In this document: piece after piece, positions 23,831 through 35,996 of the stretch | Position numbering within the stretch: the first letter of the stretch is position 1 | Layout of the letters: every line of letters starts with the position of its first letter | Assembly (NCBI GenBank): GCA_002007465.1 | Contig: LNAC01000681.1 | Span: 384,739-448,738 of the forward strand | Direction: 5' to 3' | Source: Ailurus styani | Lineage: Eukaryota > Chordata > Mammalia > Carnivora > Ailuridae | DNA: 64,000 bases | Position numbers and translations under genes: made by a program | Notes under the pieces: generated by a model | Told to the model about the DNA's origin: nothing | Seen by the model: only the letters and a program-made list of their open reading frames with translations | Database searches by the model: none

Positions 23831-24491
23831 TGGGGTGTTTTCAATTCCTCCAGGCCCAGGGGTACTTTCAAAGTCCAAATTAGGAAGCATGGGGCTAACT
23901 GTATCTTACTGAACAAAACCAAGATGGCCTTTGCCTGGGCTCCTCTGAGTCATGGATAAATACGTTAGAGAAGGAAATGAATTCAATTGAGCTAATTCAA
24001 ATTTCATGCCATTTAATTTTAATGGGAAGAATATTAGCTCATAAATAACACTTTTAAATGGTTGGAATATGAATATGTACAATTCATTGTTGGACTGAAG
24101 ATATTATTTCAACATCATTTAATCTGATTCATCTCAGGGGAAATGAAGGAGACATTTTTAGTGGCCACAGAGGTAGTTGACTGAAATTCTAATAAATCTG
24201 ACAATGGACGAATAAAGCATTGTCCCATGACCAAAGACCAGAGCTTAAGCATCTCGGAAGCACCTGGGGGCTCCACTCAAGGCAGATACATGACCCCTTC
24301 TTCCTTCCATGCTTAACGTTCCCAGGAGTCAGGTGGAGCATGTATGATGCTGATCACAGCAGGTTACTCTGCTGTAATTGCTGCCTGCTCTTCTTTCTCC
24401 CTCACTACTATGAGCCCTGTGATGGGAGTCATGTCCTTGAGGGTCTTTTATCAGTAGCTTCTAGCCCAATGCCTTTGAATAAATTAGTTTT
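23831..24491. other. Unassigned intergenic sequence
   Basis: Nothing recognised. Confidence 0.4.
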
Positions 24492-24498
24492 GAAGACT

Positions 24499-24533
<35 letters not shown>

Positions 24534-24697
24534 TTTTAGAGTGAGGAGGGGGATGGGCAGGGGGAGAGAGAATCTGAAGCTAACTCTGTGTTGAGCATGG
24601 AGCCCAATTCAGGGCTCAATCTTCCAACCGTGAGATCATGACCTGAGCCAAGACCAAGAGTTAGATACTCAACCAACTGAGCCATCCAGGCACCCCT
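24492..24697 (-). mobile_element. SINEC with expanded (ATTT)n tail
   Basis: The tail at 24499-24536 is an ATTT repeat. The body ends 'ctgagccatccaggcacccc'. The head is diverged, so this is an older copy. Confidence 0.9.
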
Positions 24698-25229
24698 GAG
24701 TGAATTATCAATGCTGATGGCCAGTGCTGACCAGTGCAGACACCGGCCTCTTCCCTCAGATACATTCCTCCACCTAAAAGGATTTCGGTGGCCTGTGGAT
24801 CCACCCAGACCTCACCCTGCTTATCCAGCAATAGTCATAAAATAAACCAACTACATGCATTTCTGACTTTCACCAACCCCACAGCAGCATTTCCAGATAA
24901 ATTCTGGCAATGTTCAAGAACATTCTAAAGGGGATAAGAAAAGGTCTCCCTGTGAAGAAAGTTTGTAAAGTTCTGGGTTAAACTCAAAGAAATGTTTCTT
25001 TATAGAGGATTTCTTACAGCCTTTGATATGCTACCAAGAGCTATGATATTCCTGAAGGACGTACAACATTCAGCTTTTCTGTCTTAGTTTGGGTTTCCTC
25101 AGAAGCAGACCCTGAGACAAAGATTTAGTATAAGTAATTTAATTTGGATATATTCCTAGGAAACACGTAGAGGTGAAGTGAGACAAGAAAGAGAAAACAG
25201 GTAATAAGAAGGTTTTTTAAAAGCACATT
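24698..25229. other. Unassigned intergenic sequence
   Basis: Nothing recognised. Confidence 0.4.
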
Positions 25230-25642
25230 ACCTGTCATAGACTGAGTGTTTGTATTCCCTCAAAATTCATAATTTGAAGCCCCAGTCCCCAGTGTGGCTG
25301 AATCTGGAGATAGAGCCTTCATAGTGTAATTAAGGCTAAATGGGGTCATAAGGATGAGGCCCTGGTCTGATAGGATTAGTGTGCTTGTAAGAAGAGACAC
25401 AGAGACCTTGCTTGCTCTTTCCACCTTCGTATATGCCCCCAAAGAAAGGCCGTGTGGGGACTTAGTGAGAAGACAGCCACCTGCAAGCCAGAAAGAGGAT
25501 TCTCATCAGAACCTGAACTCAGCGGGAACCTTAAACTTGGATTTCCAGATTCCAGAATTGTGAGAAAATAAACTTGTGTTTCAGCCACCCAGGCTGTGAA
25601 ACTTGTGTTTCACTCTGGCAGCCCCAGCTGACTAAGGCGTTC
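25230..25642 (+). mobile_element. MaLR (MLT1-type) solo LTR
   Basis: 'catagactgagtgtttgtat', 'caaaattcataatttgaagc', 'gtaattaaggctaaatgggg', 'tgtgaga' with AATAAA near 25565, and 'gctgactaaggc' at the end follow MLT1 LTR order. Confidence 0.85.
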
Positions 25643-26254
25643 CCACTGTTAGGCCTTCCAAGAGTTGGAGTGAAACATGCGCCAGGGACGTGGTTAAACC
25701 ACAAGGAAACAAGCCGCTGAGCTTGACTTTGAAATCTCCACACAAGAACGCAACCCAGAGCAGGCTCTGTGTTGGAGTGCCTGGCATACCTGAAACTGAG
25801 TGAACAACACAACCACAGCCATTTACCCAGTATCCCAGCTGTGGCGGCTTCTTCAGTCTGAGGAGATTATGGTGACTCAGTTACCTGAGACCCAGGGAGG
25901 AGGGAGCTGGGGTCTGTATACCCCAGTCCCTGTCAGTCATCTGCAGGTGTCTGCTCCAAGGGCATACACTTCCTGGCACTTCCAGTCTGCAGTGAAAGCC
26001 GCAAGGTGGGCTCTAGACCAGAGAAAGTTCTCAGGTAAGAGACGTAGGTGCTGCTTGCTAGGAGTTGGCTAGTGTGCCCTGAGGGGCAAGGAGACATGTC
26101 TAGGCATCGACAGCACCTGGTTTATTTTCCAAGCCTGTACTAGCATCTTGTGGAATAGTTAGGTTCCTTGATGCCAGTTGGAAAGCTCTGCTCTAGATCA
26201 ATTTCAAACCCTCTGGAAAATCTTGGTTTCCTGTCAGAATCCATCCATCTGCTT
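25643..26254. other. Unassigned intergenic sequence between two MaLR LTRs
   Basis: No gene recognised. I cannot tell whether any of it is retroviral internal sequence. The flanking LTRs have opposite orientations, so they are not one provirus. Confidence 0.4.
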
Positions 26255-26652
26255 GGACTCATCTGTATCAGTCTGCCTGAGCTGTTGTACCAAAGTACCC
26301 CAGGCTGGGTGGCTGAAACAACAGAAGTTTATTTTCTCATGGTTCTGGAGGCTGGAAGGCCAAGATCAAAGTGTCAGTGGGGCTGGTTCCTTCTGCAACC
26401 TATCTCCTTGGCTAGCAGGTGGCCACCTTCTCCCTGTCTTCACTTGGTCTTCCCTCTTCCTGTGTGGATCTGTGCCCTGGTCTCCTTCTCTTATAAGAGC
26501 CCAGTCAGATTGTGAGGCCGACCTTCGTGGCCTCACTTGAACTTAATCATCTCTTTAAAGACCCTGTCTCCAAATACAGTAATGTTCTGAAGTACTGGAC
26601 ATTAGAACTGCAACATATGAATTTTGGAGGGACACAATCCAGCCCATAGCAC
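26255..26652 (-). mobile_element. MaLR (MLT1-type) solo LTR
   Basis: 'tcagtctgcctgagctgttg', 'ccaggctgggtggctgaaac', 'tctcatggttctggaggctg' and 'aacatatgaattttggaggg' are the reverse complement of an MLT1 LTR. Confidence 0.88.
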
Positions 26653-26944
26653 CATCTTTCCCCCACTGGCATCAAGAAAAAACACTTGAAAAAGACCAAA
26701 GGCCTCTGAAGACAGCAGGACTTGCCTCAATCCTGATCCCATATATGGGCATGGCTGAAAGAACACATCACTCTGAGAGGGCGTTCCTCAGGCAGCTGAG
26801 GCCAGCCAACATAGCCAGGGAGAGGCTCGCTTGGTCATCAGATACTTAGTGTCCCAAATACATTGGGAAGACCTGCCCCACAGTGAGATACAGGCTCTCA
26901 GTCCAACTTTGCAACATCCAAGTCTCCTAACTTCCCCTCCCAAT

Positions 26945-27165
26945 TCTATGATCCATTCATTGGACATAAGGCCTTTCCACACACCAGGCCACATTCTAGG
27001 CACCGGAGAAACAACAAGGAACCAAATGGAGGAGGAGTTATTATGGGAAGGACACAGATAAACAAGAGTGAAAGAAAGACAATGCCCGTCATATCAGCAA
27101 TGACTCCAAGGAAGTCGCCCAGGTGTGTGGCCAAGGTGACTGAAGGAATAGGAATCACCCAGATC
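26945..27165 (-). mobile_element. L2 LINE relic
   Basis: 'acaccaggccacattctagg', 'caccggagaaacaacaagga' and 'cagataaacaagag' match reversed L2 3' sequence. Confidence 0.5.
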
Positions 27166-27214
27166 CCTGCTCACACAGGGGACAGGGAGATGACATACTG
27201 CCAATGGCCACAGA

Positions 27215-27392
27215 AATGATCACAACTCTTGTGTGCAGACCCTCAGCTTTGTGCTGGGCTCGGATAAGTGTACTGTGTGCTTTATTCCACGTCACACACC
27301 AGCCCTAGGAGGTAGATGCTGTTAACCTTCCCATTTACAATCAGATGAGTGGTTTATCTGTTCAAGGTCATGCAGGTTTGTGCATACTTGGC
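27215..27392 (-). mobile_element. MIR SINE relic
   Basis: 'gtgctgggctcggataagtg', 'cctaggaggtagatgctgtt' and 'ttcaaggtcatgcaggt' match reversed MIR. Confidence 0.7.
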
Positions 27393-27938
27393 TCTCAAGA
27401 CAGTAAATATTTATTATATGATAGCTGACACTTTAATATGAGTGCATCAGTCTAGTTAATATAGGTCTCCCCAAACCACAGTATTTTCACAGAGAAAGTA
27501 ATGTCATTATGGAAGTCTTTGTGGGAGGCAGCCAGCTGGCCATTTCCCTGATGACAACATAGAACATAGTGGCAGGGACTGAGTCTTCCTAATTCCCATA
27601 AAGTAAAGAGCTCATGACACAGGCTATGAGTTTGAAGAAGTGAAGAATATTCCTGAGAATATTCTCAGAGAAAACTGTGTATAATTGGAAACCTCACCTG
27701 TACATTTTCCCTACTGATGTGACAGAAAGTATTAAATCTCTTCTAAGATTCCTTGAATCGATACAAAATCATCACATCTATCTGTGGTTCTCAAGAGCCA
27801 TCCTCTGACCAATCTGGGCTATGACGTTTCCACCCATCTGAAAAATGGGTGTTCTGCTAAAAGTCAGAAAAATGCAGGGAGTTTTCATTAAACCAGACGT
27901 ATTTCATTTAAAGCACTCTCCTGTTGTTCGAGATACGT

Positions 27939-27941
<3 letters not shown>
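27393..27941. other. Unassigned intergenic sequence
   Basis: No gene or repeat recognised. Confidence 0.4.

Positions 27942-27979
<38 letters not shown>
27942..27979 (+). repeat. (TG)19 microsatellite
   Basis: Perfect TG run, probably length-polymorphic. Confidence 0.97.
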
Positions 27980-27981
<2 letters not shown>

Positions 27982-29699
27982 AAAAATGTCCTTTTAATCT
28001 AAAATAATAATAAAGGCAATTAGAAGTTTGCTTGCTTAGATGAACTTCTTTGGCAAAATAAAAGTTTGGAAACCCCATGTCGGTCTCCCCATTTTGTCAT
28101 TTTTCCTGCTGCTGGTGAAATTTACCAACCCAAGGATTCCAAATTTCTGGGTACCACTGATCTTACATAATCGATATAAACTCAGTCGACTGCAAAGCAG
28201 TCAGAAACATGAGCCTCCAATGTAGAACGATCAGGAGTTAGGACAAGTCAATTTCTTTGCCAGGCAAAGCATGCATGAATTCCACCACACATTACCCTGA
28301 GCTAGGTAGGCATGCAGAGACACCAGCTCAGAACTAATAATTCTCCCTCACTGTTACTGAGACCGCTGCCAAAGCTCCTCTAGTCACACAGGGTCACACC
28401 TGTTGTACACACCTTGCAGAAGTCTGGCTGAAAATTCAGCAGCCGCAACCTGTTCATGTTGCTGAAGGAGTCAAATAGAGGGAAAGAGACAGTTTGTTCT
28501 AGAAAAGCTGAGGGCAGGGCGTTGAACCAGCACCCCAGGACCTGGTTATTCCTTCCTCTCTTCCTGTCCCTTCTCTCATTTCATTCACCAGCATTTTAAG
28601 CCAGCACTTCAAGAACCACAGGAGGGGGACATGCCAAACAATCATGTTTTGGCTAAAATGTATTGATTATAATTGGCTGCCTGGGCCTCCTGACATAGTA
28701 AAAGAAAAATTGGAAGCCAAGTAGCACTTCAGCAAAATACGCTGTTTTCCTACTTCTAGCTACCCGCTGAGGATCCTTCCATTTCCTCTTTCAAAGAAAG
28801 AAGGAGCATCCAGTAGGAGTGTGCCAGCATTTTGAAACCACATTAGAAGAAAAGGCTGCGTCTTTGCTCACAGCACACATTTCTTCCAAACCTCACAGGG
28901 AAGTCCCTCACATAGTATGAAATGTAGGTCACAAGAAAAGAGAGAGGCTGAGAACACATGATTCATGAGGCATCGAGGGCTAGGTCCCCTAGGAATGCTT
29001 CTTTGCGAAGAAAGTGCGTGTTGTCAAGCTGGTCTGCAAAGACGTTTAACTCTTTGGCTCAAATACAAAGCATTTACATTGTGTGAACAGTGCTCGCTCT
29101 TTAGTGATTCAAAAAATCAATACCAAGCCTGATCGCTCCATTTCTCTCCTTGAGTTCTTGTGCAAACACACCCAGAGTGTCAAGGCCCAAGAAGAGAACT
29201 TTCCAGGACCTCTGCCCAGTGGCGCATAGCACTGTTGAGTCAGTGACACGCGACAGTTCTCGGCTGCGATGTCCGACTCAGGATTGGTTAGAAGATCCTT
29301 GTTACAAGGCTGGAGGGGAGCAATCGCTCTTCTGTTTACAACCCAGTTGGGGTGCCCGGTGAACACTTCCTCTTTATACCCAAACAGTAGCAGCCTAGGC
29401 CTCTACTGGCTTGATTGTTAAAATTTAGACGCCCTTATGAAGTGATGAGTCCCCAAAGATGAGTCTCAGGCTCAGCCTCCCTCTCATCCCATGCCCATCT
29501 ACCTTAGGAGGAAATGCTGGCCTTGCCCATCAGGGGGTGGCCCTGGCAAGGACACAGTGCCTGGCTCCTGCCCCTCCATGCTTCTGATGTCCTGGCTGAG
29601 AGAAGGTCTCTACCAAGAGGCGTAGACTTAGCTCCTCCCCACCCCATGGCCAGCACCTGCGCCCATGTTACCAGGTGAAAGAAGCTAGTTCATAAAGGC
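27980..29699. other. Unassigned intergenic sequence (1.7 kb)
   Basis: No gene or repeat that I recognise. Short open frames only. Confidence 0.4.
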
Positions 29700-29945
29700 T
29701 CCGTATGGTAGGGTTCCAGCTACATGACATTCTGGAAAAGGCAAACCATAGAGAGTGTAAAAAGATCAGTGTGGACAAGGTTTGGGGGAAGCGGGAGGAA
29801 GGGACAGGTGCAGCAAAGGGCACTTTCAGGGCAATGAAACTGTGCATAATGGAGACATGCCATTATGAACTTGCTAAAACCCACAGACTGAACAACACTA
29901 CAAGTGAACACTAATGGAGACGACAGACTTTAGTTAATTGCAGTG
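29700..29945 (+). mobile_element. Old L1, 3' UTR fragment
   Basis: 'tacatgacattctggaaaag', 'gtaaaaagatcagtg' and 'catgccattatgaacttgct' follow the L1 3' UTR order in sense. Confidence 0.7.
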
Positions 29946-30133
29946 TGTATAAAAAAAAAAAAAAACCCTAAATTTTTTCCGGAGGTAAGAAGTCAAAAGT
30001 GGGTGCCTACAACTATATTCCTTCTAGAGGCTCCAGAGAGGATCCATTCCATTGCTCCTTCCAGCTCCCCGAGGCTTTCTACACCCTTTGGCTCCTGGGT
30101 CCCTTCCTCTGTCTTCAAAAAACATTCTTCAAA

Positions 30134-30262
30134 AGGAGCCTGGGTGGCTCAGTTGATTAAGTGTCTGGCTCTCGATCTCAGCTCGGGTCTTGATCTCAGA
30201 ATCCTGAGTTCAAGCCCTGTGTTGGGCTCCGCATTGGATGTGGAGCCTCTTTTAAAAAAGGG
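30134..30262 (+). mobile_element. Short, old SINEC form
   Basis: 'ggagcctgggtggctcagtt', 'gatctcagaatcctgagttc', 'aagccctgtgttgggctccg', then a short A-rich end without a long CT tract. This is the last SINEC before the SINEC-free block around GPR12. Confidence 0.85.
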
Positions 30263-31149
30263 ATGTTTGTGATTATATTTAGGGCTCACCTGGATAATCC
30301 AGAGTAATCCACCCATCTGGAGATGCTTAATCACTTCCGCATTACAAAATCCCTTTTGCCATATAAAGTAATACTAGCAGGTTCCAGGGGTCAGGACATG
30401 GCTATCTTTGGGGGCCTGTTCAGCTCCCCCAGGGACAGAGAGGCAGCAGAAGACATTGCAGGAAAGACTGGTACAGGAGATGGAGGGCCGATGGGCATCC
30501 AAGGGTGAACGGGAAGTGTCCCTCCCTGGCCACTTACATCATAAGACACAGAGACCAGACTGATCAGGGACTCAAAATCCAAAGAACATTTAAAACGATT
30601 TCTCCATACAACCATGAGTATAAAATATTTCTGAAAGTAATTCCTCAAGTTACTCCGGGAAAAGAAAAGAACTCCAATAAATGCATTAAAAATATATATG
30701 AACCAAAAAAAAGTTCACAGTGTCTCTCTCTGGATTTGAGAGTACAGGTAATTTTACTTTTTAATTTTAATAGCAGGCAGCAGAATTTCCGTAATGAATA
30801 TGTGTTATTTTATAATCAGAAAAAGACTTTTATTTTTTAATTAATACAATTTAAAAACATAAAAATACATGCAGAAATGAGGCGATATTACCACTGACAA
30901 CAGAACTCTTCTTTCTCACAGACTCTCAGACTGAATATTGTCTTTATGTGGTGTGTCCTTCCTTTCTTTATCTCCTTGTTATTCCCATAAAATATGTTCC
31001 TCCTCTATTAAAATGGGAAGTTTGGAGGGTCTTATAAAAGGGAAAGGAGGGGTGTGTTATGATTTTTCATAGACCCTTCACTGCCCTTAAGTAGCAGTCA
31101 GAATTTGTTTAAATGAGAATTAAATATTAAAATATACTTTGATCCAGGC
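30263..31149. other. Unassigned intergenic sequence
   Basis: AT-rich from about 30590, nothing recognised. Confidence 0.4.
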
Positions 31150-31700
31150 TTAGGAAAATACCTAATAGAAATGCACATATATCTGCATTAAATGACATGG
31201 ACAAGGATGTTCATCATGGTTTTCTTCACTATAGCCAAAGCCAGACAACAACACAAAGTGACCAGTAGGAGAATGGATTAAGAAATCGCGGCATAATATA
31301 TGATAAATACTACACAGCAAGGAAGAAGAATCAACTCCTAATCCACACAACAAATCAATAAACCTCACCGAAATAATATTGAGTGAAAGAAGTCAGACAC
31401 AACAGTATACATACTGTGTGATTCCATTTATGGAACGTTCATGAATAGGCAAATCCAATCTATGGCATTAAACTTGAGAACAGTGGTTTCCTTTTCCTAA
31501 TGGAGATAATAACGGAGGTGGAGGCAGGAGGACTGCTTTGGGGCACTGGTGATAATCTATTTCTCAGGATGGTTAGAGATGACATTGGTATATTCATTCA
31601 GCATCCCTGCATCAAATTGTACGTTTGTGAAATATGCGGCTCCTACATGTAGATTATACTGTTTAAAAAAAAGTTACTGTAAGTTAGAGAAATAAATAAA
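31150..31700 (+). mobile_element. Old L1, ORF2 end and 3' UTR
   Basis: 'tttcttcactatagccaaag', 'agtaggagaatggattaaga', 'gtgattccatttatggaacg' and 'catcaaattgtacgtttgtg' follow L1 3' order in sense. Degraded. Confidence 0.8.
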
Positions 31701-33389
31701 AACTAAACTTTAATTTGAAGTCGTGTTTTATTCTCAGGTGTGATATAACCCTAGGCTAGGCAGCGTGAGGCACGGCTCATCTGGTTCGGATTAGCACGCC
31801 AGTTAATCAAATACATAGAAACTGACGCACAGTCATAAACACAGACAGCAAGGAAACTGACTAGTAGCATTTCAACATAGATACCACGTATGCCATACGG
31901 TCCTGGGTCCTTTTATGACTTGCTCCAGCCAGTAATCTGGGACGGCCCACAATCTATTAATTCAATCATGAGGAAGGGCCAGGAAATGTGGGTACAGGGT
32001 CCAAGTTAGCAAAGACACTGTGTGCATTTAAGATGAGCACAGAGCCTTTCTCACAGAAAACAGTAATTGTTAGTATGGGTTGTGAAAATGTCAGACTGAG
32101 TTTAAGGTTTACAATTTCTTGCCGAAGTTACATTAAAAAAAAAAAGACAACAGAAAGATAAATGATGAAAAGACAGGATACTTTGCCTACTGAAGGCATC
32201 TGCTCCAGTGTCCTGTGATGGAGGTTGGAGGAATTGAGAAGGCAGCCTTGCAGACAGCTACCTTATGACCCATGCAAACCCTCCTCATCTGCCCACTGGA
32301 TTCCAAGCTGCAGAGGCCCCCTGGTGTCCCACTTCACTTTTCCTCTGGGGAAATGCCCATTCAGCAAAGTTCAGATGGACTGAATTTCCCCCCATCTCCC
32401 ACAGGACTCTATGCAGGATCCAGGCTTTGCCAACAGATTCATGCTATCCCATCAGCCTCACGGTCCATTCAGAGCTGGGCACACACAGCAGGCTGGGCCA
32501 GAGTTTCCCATGGGAACACCTCTCTCCAGCTACGAAGACGGTCTCAGCCTGCCAGCCAGGGGGCTGCCTGGCGCCACTTTTCACGGCTGCATGGGAGATG
32601 CTAGGAAAGGTCAGTTTGAGGCTGGCGAACACAGGGAAGCAAAGACAAGAAATAAGCCGGAGACAGAGATTGACTGAGAGCCTCTGCACACAGAGTTCTG
32701 TTTCTGCAGCTTCTCCTCCTTTTCCAGGAGTCACTCTACGCTCTTTCCCCACCATGCCAGGAACAATATCCATTTTGAATTAAGTTAGTTTGAATTGGAT
32801 TTCTGCCCCCTTGGCAACAAAAGTCCTAACAAATACACAAATAAATGTAGAATTTGCGGTAAAGTTTAAATTCTTTGTTGTTGGTGTTACAAGTAATCAC
32901 TTGAGGCGAAGGCACAGCAGAGCAGAACTGTGACGGCACAGCTGATCTTCTGATTTTGGCAATCTGGAGGACCCTGCCATAGCCCCTCAGTGCTGCCATG
33001 TGGCCATACCCAGCCCCGGTGCAAGGTCCCCCAGTTTCTTCCTTTCACTCCAGATTACACCGCAAGAAAACTCAACCACTTCGTTACCCTTTCTCTTCCC
33101 AACGCTTGCACCTTCTCCCCCTCCCCTTCTTTCCAAGCACATTAAAGAGGGAGAAGTTCCACCACTGTCAGCTCCGGAGGGCAGAACCTGTCTCCGTGTT
33201 ATTGACTCGAATAGTGTCTGCCTAGCACCACACATTTGCCTGCCCTGAGCGGCTGTGTCCATGTGAGCCTCCAAAGTTTCAGCAGGTAGTTTGAACTGTA
33301 CCTTGCTAAAACCGCTACGTATATGCTCAAACAACGATTTTTCAACACTTCATTCTGAAAGTGCATTGATTCATCATGGAGAAATTGAC
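31701..33389. other. Unassigned intergenic sequence, about 3 kb upstream of the GPR12 CpG island
   Basis: No gene or repeat recognised. The 172-codon open frame at 32265-32783 has several overlapping frames on both strands and no recognisable protein. Confidence 0.4.
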
Positions 33390-33525
33390 AGGAACATACT
33401 ATTTATTGCTCCTTTTTATGTGTCTGTCCCCATCACACGTACATGCCTGTGAGTAGAAAGATCACATCTTACTGAATACGTGCTCCCAGCAATTAGCACA
33501 GTTCTTGGCAGGTACAGGTGTCTGA
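33390..33525 (+). mobile_element. L2 LINE relic (3' end)
   Basis: 'ctgtgagtagaaagatcaca', 'tcttactgaatacgtg' and 'caattagcacagttcttggc' resemble the L2 tail in sense. Confidence 0.45.
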
Positions 33526-33571
33526 TGCCTCCTCACTGGGTACAAGCGGTTTTTAAAACTCCACAGAACCT

Positions 33572-33690
33572 TGCTTTTCAAAGCATAGTCCGTTTACCAG
33601 GAGCAGGATCTCTGGAACAGAGGTTTGCAAATGCAGGCTGGGCGTCAGCCCGGAACTACTGATCGGTAGTTGAGAACTGGCCTACAGGGA
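33572..33690 (-). mobile_element. MER5-like hAT DNA transposon relic
   Basis: 'tcaaagcatagtccgtttac' with 'caggagcaggatctctgg' and the end 'agttgagaactgg' match reversed MER5 (..agtgtggtccgtggaccagcag.. to ..gagaaccactg). Confidence 0.55.
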
Positions 33691-34589
33691 GAGGCAGGAG
33701 CTCTTGGGTGGGAGAAAGGGAGGAAAAGGGAAGGACAAGAGGAAGTCAAGGGTAGGTGACTCTGCAGGGCTGGGATGAGAAATGACAGCAAGCACCGGGA
33801 TGGGGAGGCAGGATGGCCAGAGGTAGATGCCGCGGTAGGAAGGGTCCCGTTTTCTGCAGACCATGTCTATTCATACAGGACCTGTTCTGTGAGTGTGGAG
33901 AAAGGCAGTCAGGAAAACTTTCACTGCTGAAAAGAAAAACCACAATATGAGGCCTTGTTTTCTCCCATCTTTAAGCTGGGAGATGATTTTTAAACTTAAG
34001 ATGTCCTAGGTGCTCTAGGTTTTGTATCGAGAGGAGACATGAGCTCATAAAAGCAGACGGCTCTCAGGTTCTTAATCTTAGAACCTACTGCTGCGTTAAA
34101 ATGAAAAAATAAATTAACACTGCCACTTCAGTACCTAAATGAATGAATAGGTTTTGGCCAGCATCTGCAGGAAGCTTCTGCAGGAACTCAGTAAATGATT
34201 TCCATTTGAAAACACAGCTCAAGGAGCACTTAATAAGTGCTGATGATAATGATGATTCACATAACAGCACCTGATATGCGGTTAAGCAAACGTTCCAGGG
34301 GAACAGTAATAAGGAACAGATCTAAGACACACCTAGGGAAAGAAACCCCTTTCGGGACCAGGATGCAGTGTGGTCAAGGCAATTCTAAAATAGCTGGCCA
34401 ATCATTTTGCGGCTTTAAAGATCAACACCCCCTGACTTGCTCACCCTGCATCCCTACTGCCAATCCCGGATGCCACCCTAAGCAGTTCTTTGGGCTGTGA
34501 ATGTGGCAGTTCAGGGAAAGGCGTGGAGAAGCAGTTCGCTGGAGACTGGGACTCCCCAGGGAGACCTCGGGAATGAAATAGGTCACCGG
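33691..34589. other. Unassigned GPR12-proximal upstream sequence
   Basis: No repeat recognised. It leads into the CpG-rich region and could hold regulatory elements, but no specific motif is evident. Confidence 0.4.
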
Positions 34590-35620
34590 GCTCCCAGGCG
34601 GTGCGCCTCTGCCCCCGCCCCACTGCAAGCCCCAGACCGCCGGCTGGGGTGGGACGCGGGGCTGCGGGCAGGGAGCGTGAGGGCTCACATCTCCGCCTGC
34701 AGAAGGGGTGGGGGGGCTCTGGCTGCGCGCGGGCCGCCCTCGCCCGCCGCTGCGCCCCNNNNNNNNNNNNNNNNNNNNNNNNNNNNNNNNNNNNNNNNNN
34801 NNNNNNNNNNNNNNNNNNNNNNNNNNNNNNNNNNNNNNNNNNNNNNNNNNNNNNNNNNNNNNNNNNNNNNNNNNNNNNNNNNNNNNNNNNNNNNNNNNNN
34901 NNNNNNNNNNNNNNNNNNNNNNNNNNNNNNNNNNNNNNNNNNNNNNNNNNNNNNNNNNNNNNNNNNNNNNNNNNNNNNNNNNNNNNNNNNNNNNNNNNNN
35001 NNNNNNNNNNNNNNNNNNNNNNNNNNNNNNNNNNNNNNNNNNNNNNNNNNNNNNNNNNNNNNNNNNNNNNNNNNNNNNNNNNNNNNNNNNNNNNNNNNNN
35101 NNNNNNNNNNNNNNNNNNNNNNNNNNNNNNNNNNNNNNNNNNNNNNNNNNNNNNNNNNNNNNNNNNNNNNNNNNNNNNNNNNNNNNNNNNNNNNNNNNNN
35201 NNNNNNNNNNNNNNNNNNNNNNNNNNNNNNNNNNNNNNNNNNNNNNNNNNNNNNNNNNNNCCCCCGCCCCCGCGCGCCGCCTGGCCCGGCGCCCTGTCTG
35301 TCCCCTCGCGTCCTCCGCCCGTCCCCGCCGGGGAAGCGGCGGCCGTGCATGCGCGTGTGTCTGTCTGTCTGTCTCCACACCCCCGCTGCACACACCTGCC
35401 TTTTGTGACCCTGGCCCGACTGCCCTGTGCACACGGGGGATGTCTGGGACCCCTCTTTGTTCTGGCCGGGGGTGTGCGTGAGTGTGTGCACGCGCGCGAG
35501 GGGTTGTTTTGGGGTGGGGGGGTTCGATGGAAATGGGCGATTTAAATATTCCATCGAGGACGGCGGTCCCCGGCTCGGGACTTGTCGCTGCGGCGCAGCA
35601 GCCCAGATGTCAAACAGTGG
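34590..35620 (+). promoter_or_regulatory. CpG island, likely GPR12 promoter and first exon, broken by an assembly gap
   Basis: Both sides of the gap are very GC-rich with dense CpG: 34590-34758 has runs such as gcgcgcgggccgcc, and 35261-35345 has ccgcgcgccgcctgg and ccgtccccgccgggg. The rest of the window is AT-rich repeat DNA. CpG density falls off by about 35620. Position 0.4-1.4 kb upstream of the GPR12 exon on the same strand makes a promoter and non-coding first exon likely. No TATA box is evident. The transcription start is probably within or near the missing bases. Confidence 0.7.
34759..35260. other. Assembly gap (502 N)
   Basis: All bases are N. Long open frames that appear to cross this stretch exist only because N cannot encode a stop. 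The gap lies in the most GC-rich part of the window, where short-read assemblies often fail. Confidence 1.
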
Positions 35621-35904
35621 TTCGTTTTCAGCATGCAAGATGCGATTTTCAGATGTGCGTTCCCAGCACTTTAGCAGACAGACCGCCGAGGTTCCGTGGG
35701 TGCCTGCCTCACTCACGCTCGTGTTTTCCAGTCCTATCCTGTGTCGTCCCCAGCGCCAAACGGCATTTGTGGTCGTGGGTTTGAAACCACGGAGACTTTG
35801 CCTTTTGTTTTATTCCATAACACTTTATAATTCATGAAGCTAGTGGCAGTTGATGGTAGTGTCTGAGTAGGGGCTGGCTTTCTGTGTGCGTGTGTGTATG
35901 TGTG

Positions 35905-35946
35905 TGTTTGGTTTTTTTGCATGATCTGGCATTGTCACCCTGCAGT
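35905..35946 (+). promoter_or_regulatory. Candidate 3' splice site before the GPR12 coding exon
   Basis: A T-rich stretch (ggtttttttgc near 35910-35920) is followed by 'tgtcaccctgcag', with AG at 35944-35945. This is a plausible acceptor 51 nt upstream of the GPR12 start codon. It fits a non-coding first exon in the CpG-rich region upstream. No transcript evidence is available. Confidence 0.4.
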
Positions 35947-35996
35947 GTCTAAACATTAAAAAGCCTGTCTTTTCATTGAAGAGGACAGGGGTTAAA

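Noticed and set aside
32265..32783. 172-codon open frame
   Set aside because: Three other frames of about 90-110 codons overlap on both strands. No recognisable protein, repeat-free but non-coding in appearance.
34422..35716. Six overlapping open frames of 257-343 codons on both strands across the gap
   Set aside because: They are open only because the 502 N cannot encode stops. The real parts on either side are GC-rich, low-complexity and resemble no protein.
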